Assembly: GCA_030688135.1 (NCBI GenBank) | Contig: JAUYIW010000060.1 | Location: 1-6,430 of the forward strand | Source of the DNA: Candidatus Uhrbacteria bacterium | GTDB lineage: Bacteria > Patescibacteriota > Patescibacteriia > UBA9934 | DNA length: 6,430 bases | Direction: 5' to 3' | Shown here: positions 6,049 through 6,430 of the stretch, piece after piece | Position numbering within the stretch: the stretch's first letter is position 1 | How the letters are laid out: every line of letters begins with the position of its first letter | Made by a program: the position numbers and the translations under genes | Notes under the pieces: model-generated | The model's input: only the letters and a program-made list of their open reading frames with translations | Told to the model about the DNA's origin: nothing | Database searches by the model: none

Positions 6049-6122
6049 TTGTTGAACTGTGGCAGTGCAATACTTATTTTTGCAACTAAAAATAGATAGT
6101 TTTGAATTCCACGCAAGCATAG

Positions 6123-6151
6123 TTGACGGAGAGGACGATTTGTAGTATGAT
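6123..6151 (+). promoter_or_regulatory. Promoter of the tRNA-Gln gene
   Basis: TTGACG (6123-6128) and TATGAT (6146-6151) are separated by 17 bases, each a 5/6 match to the sigma-70 consensus. The predicted start near 6158 leaves about 15 bases of 5' leader before the tRNA, to be removed by RNase P. Confidence 0.75.
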
Positions 6152-6172
6152 CGGCGCACGCAGACGAACTGA

Positions 6173-6246
6173 TCCCGGATCGTCTAAAGGCAGGACACCA
6201 GGTTTTGGTCCTGGGAATCGGGGTTCGAATCCCTGTCCGGGAACCA
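6173..6246 (+). tRNA. tRNA-Gln (anticodon UUG)
   Basis: A full cloverleaf is present. The acceptor TCCCGGA (6173-6179) pairs with TCCGGGA (6236-6242), the discriminator is A6243 and CCA is encoded at 6244-6246. The D-stem is GTC/GAC (6182-6184, 6194-6196). The anticodon stem is CCAGG/CCTGG (6198-6202, 6210-6214) with loop TTTTGGT and anticodon TTG at 6205-6207. The T-stem is CGGGG/CCCTG with loop TTCGAAT (6224-6230). The U1-A72 first pair is the feature bacterial GatCAB uses to recognise tRNA-Gln, consistent with transamidation. Position 37 is G (6208) next to G36, where many tRNA-Gln species have A. Promoter and terminator flank it closely, so it is probably transcribed alone. Confidence 0.95.
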
Positions 6247-6284
6247 TAGAAAAACAGACATCTTTTGATGGCTGTTTTTCTATT
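6246..6284 (+). terminator. Terminator of the tRNA-Gln gene
   Basis: ATAGAAAAACAG (6246-6257) pairs with CTGTTTTTCTAT (6272-6283). After one A-G mismatch, CATC pairs with GATG around a TTTT loop (6263-6266). The T-run is within the 3' arm (6275-6279). The stem begins at the last base of the encoded CCA. It is close to symmetric and could also stop minus-strand transcription arriving from the right edge. Confidence 0.8.
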
Positions 6285-6430
6285 CTCGGTATAGACAGGG
6301 ATTCGAACGGATCATACGCAATTTGAGTGGAGGAGTCATCTAATCTGCCAGGTTAGGATTTGTTTGATCCATTTAATAAGTAGAAAGTTACCATTTCGAC
6401 GAGTCTGTAGGTCGCGAGGAGAAATCTTTC
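6285..6430. other. Right-edge stretch with no confident gene; contains inverted T-arm copy
   Basis: GACAGGGATTCGAAC at 6294-6308 is the exact reverse complement of the tRNA-Gln T-arm bases 6223-6237. No second cloverleaf can be folded on either strand: the partner half of a T-stem is missing. Short open readings run in from the right edge on the minus strand, one ending at TAA 6353-6355 (25 residues) and another at TGA 6333-6335 (30 residues). One plus-strand frame is also open from 6301 to the edge. With several frames open I cannot assign a coding end. A minus-strand gene end is possible because the preceding hairpin could terminate it. Confidence 0.4.

Noticed and set aside
5982..6116. N-terminal extension of the reductase-like protein from a TTG at 6116
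   Set aside because: It has no Shine-Dalgarno site, its composition is unlike the family, and it runs through a well-spaced -35/-10 pair (6020-6048).
6123..6326. Open frame of 67 codons on the plus strand across the tRNA
   Set aside because: It begins in the tRNA promoter and spans the tRNA-Gln gene and its terminator, so it is not a protein gene.
6285..6430. Second tRNA on the minus strand, suggested by the T-loop-like TTCGAAT
   Set aside because: The 5' half of the T-stem does not pair and no acceptor or anticodon arms can be formed.

Overview
The window reads as a moderately AT-rich bacterial chromosome segment. It has short intergenic gaps, rho-independent hairpin terminators, a tRNA gene with encoded CCA, and several genes with no Shine-Dalgarno sequence and a TATAAT-like box just before the ATG. 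That initiation style, the domain-eroded protein versions and a large multidomain membrane protein of no familiar class suggest a Patescibacteria/CPR-type genome, perhaps Saccharibacteria-like. This is an inference from gene style; no lineage marker is present.

Layout from the left. (1) Positions 1-130 hold a possible C-terminal end of a plus-strand gene, an unusual set of evenly spaced AGGTTA repeats and a strong terminator. (2) Positions 178-2386 on the minus strand hold a 724-residue protein with a clear AGGAGG ribosome binding site and its own terminator. It looks like a degenerate PP2C-like phosphatase fold joined to a membrane anchor, a coiled coil and a C-terminal beta-propeller-like domain. 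(3) Divergent from it, on the plus strand, lie a winged-helix regulator fused to an eroded nucleotidyltransferase-like domain (2486-3172), a 141-residue protein resembling only the N-terminal lobe of TsaB (3198-3623), and a 226-residue TM-helix-repeat membrane protein related to mechanosensitive channels (3703-4383). They are followed by two hairpins, the second a terminator. (4) Convergent to these is a minus-strand two-gene operon with a 1-nt gap: a RibD C-terminal/dihydrofolate-reductase-fold protein (5307-5981) followed by a nitrilase-family amidohydrolase with an intact Glu-Lys-Cys triad (4502-5305). (5) At the right is a tRNA-Gln(UUG) with a good promoter and terminator, then about 146 bases with no confident gene but with an exact 15-base inverted copy of the tRNA T-arm.

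How the parts may work together: the 724-residue protein and the winged-helix regulator share a divergent intergenic region carrying a 16-bp-period direct repeat, so the regulator could control one or both genes. The two-gene operon pairs a reductase-fold enzyme with an amidase, which suggests one small-molecule pathway, but the substrate cannot be read from the sequence. No phage, transposon, CRISPR or toxin-antitoxin system is visible. The most unusual items are the pseudophosphatase-propeller membrane protein, the TsaB-like stub, a possible leaderless AUA start on the reductase gene, and the inverted tRNA T-arm copy.
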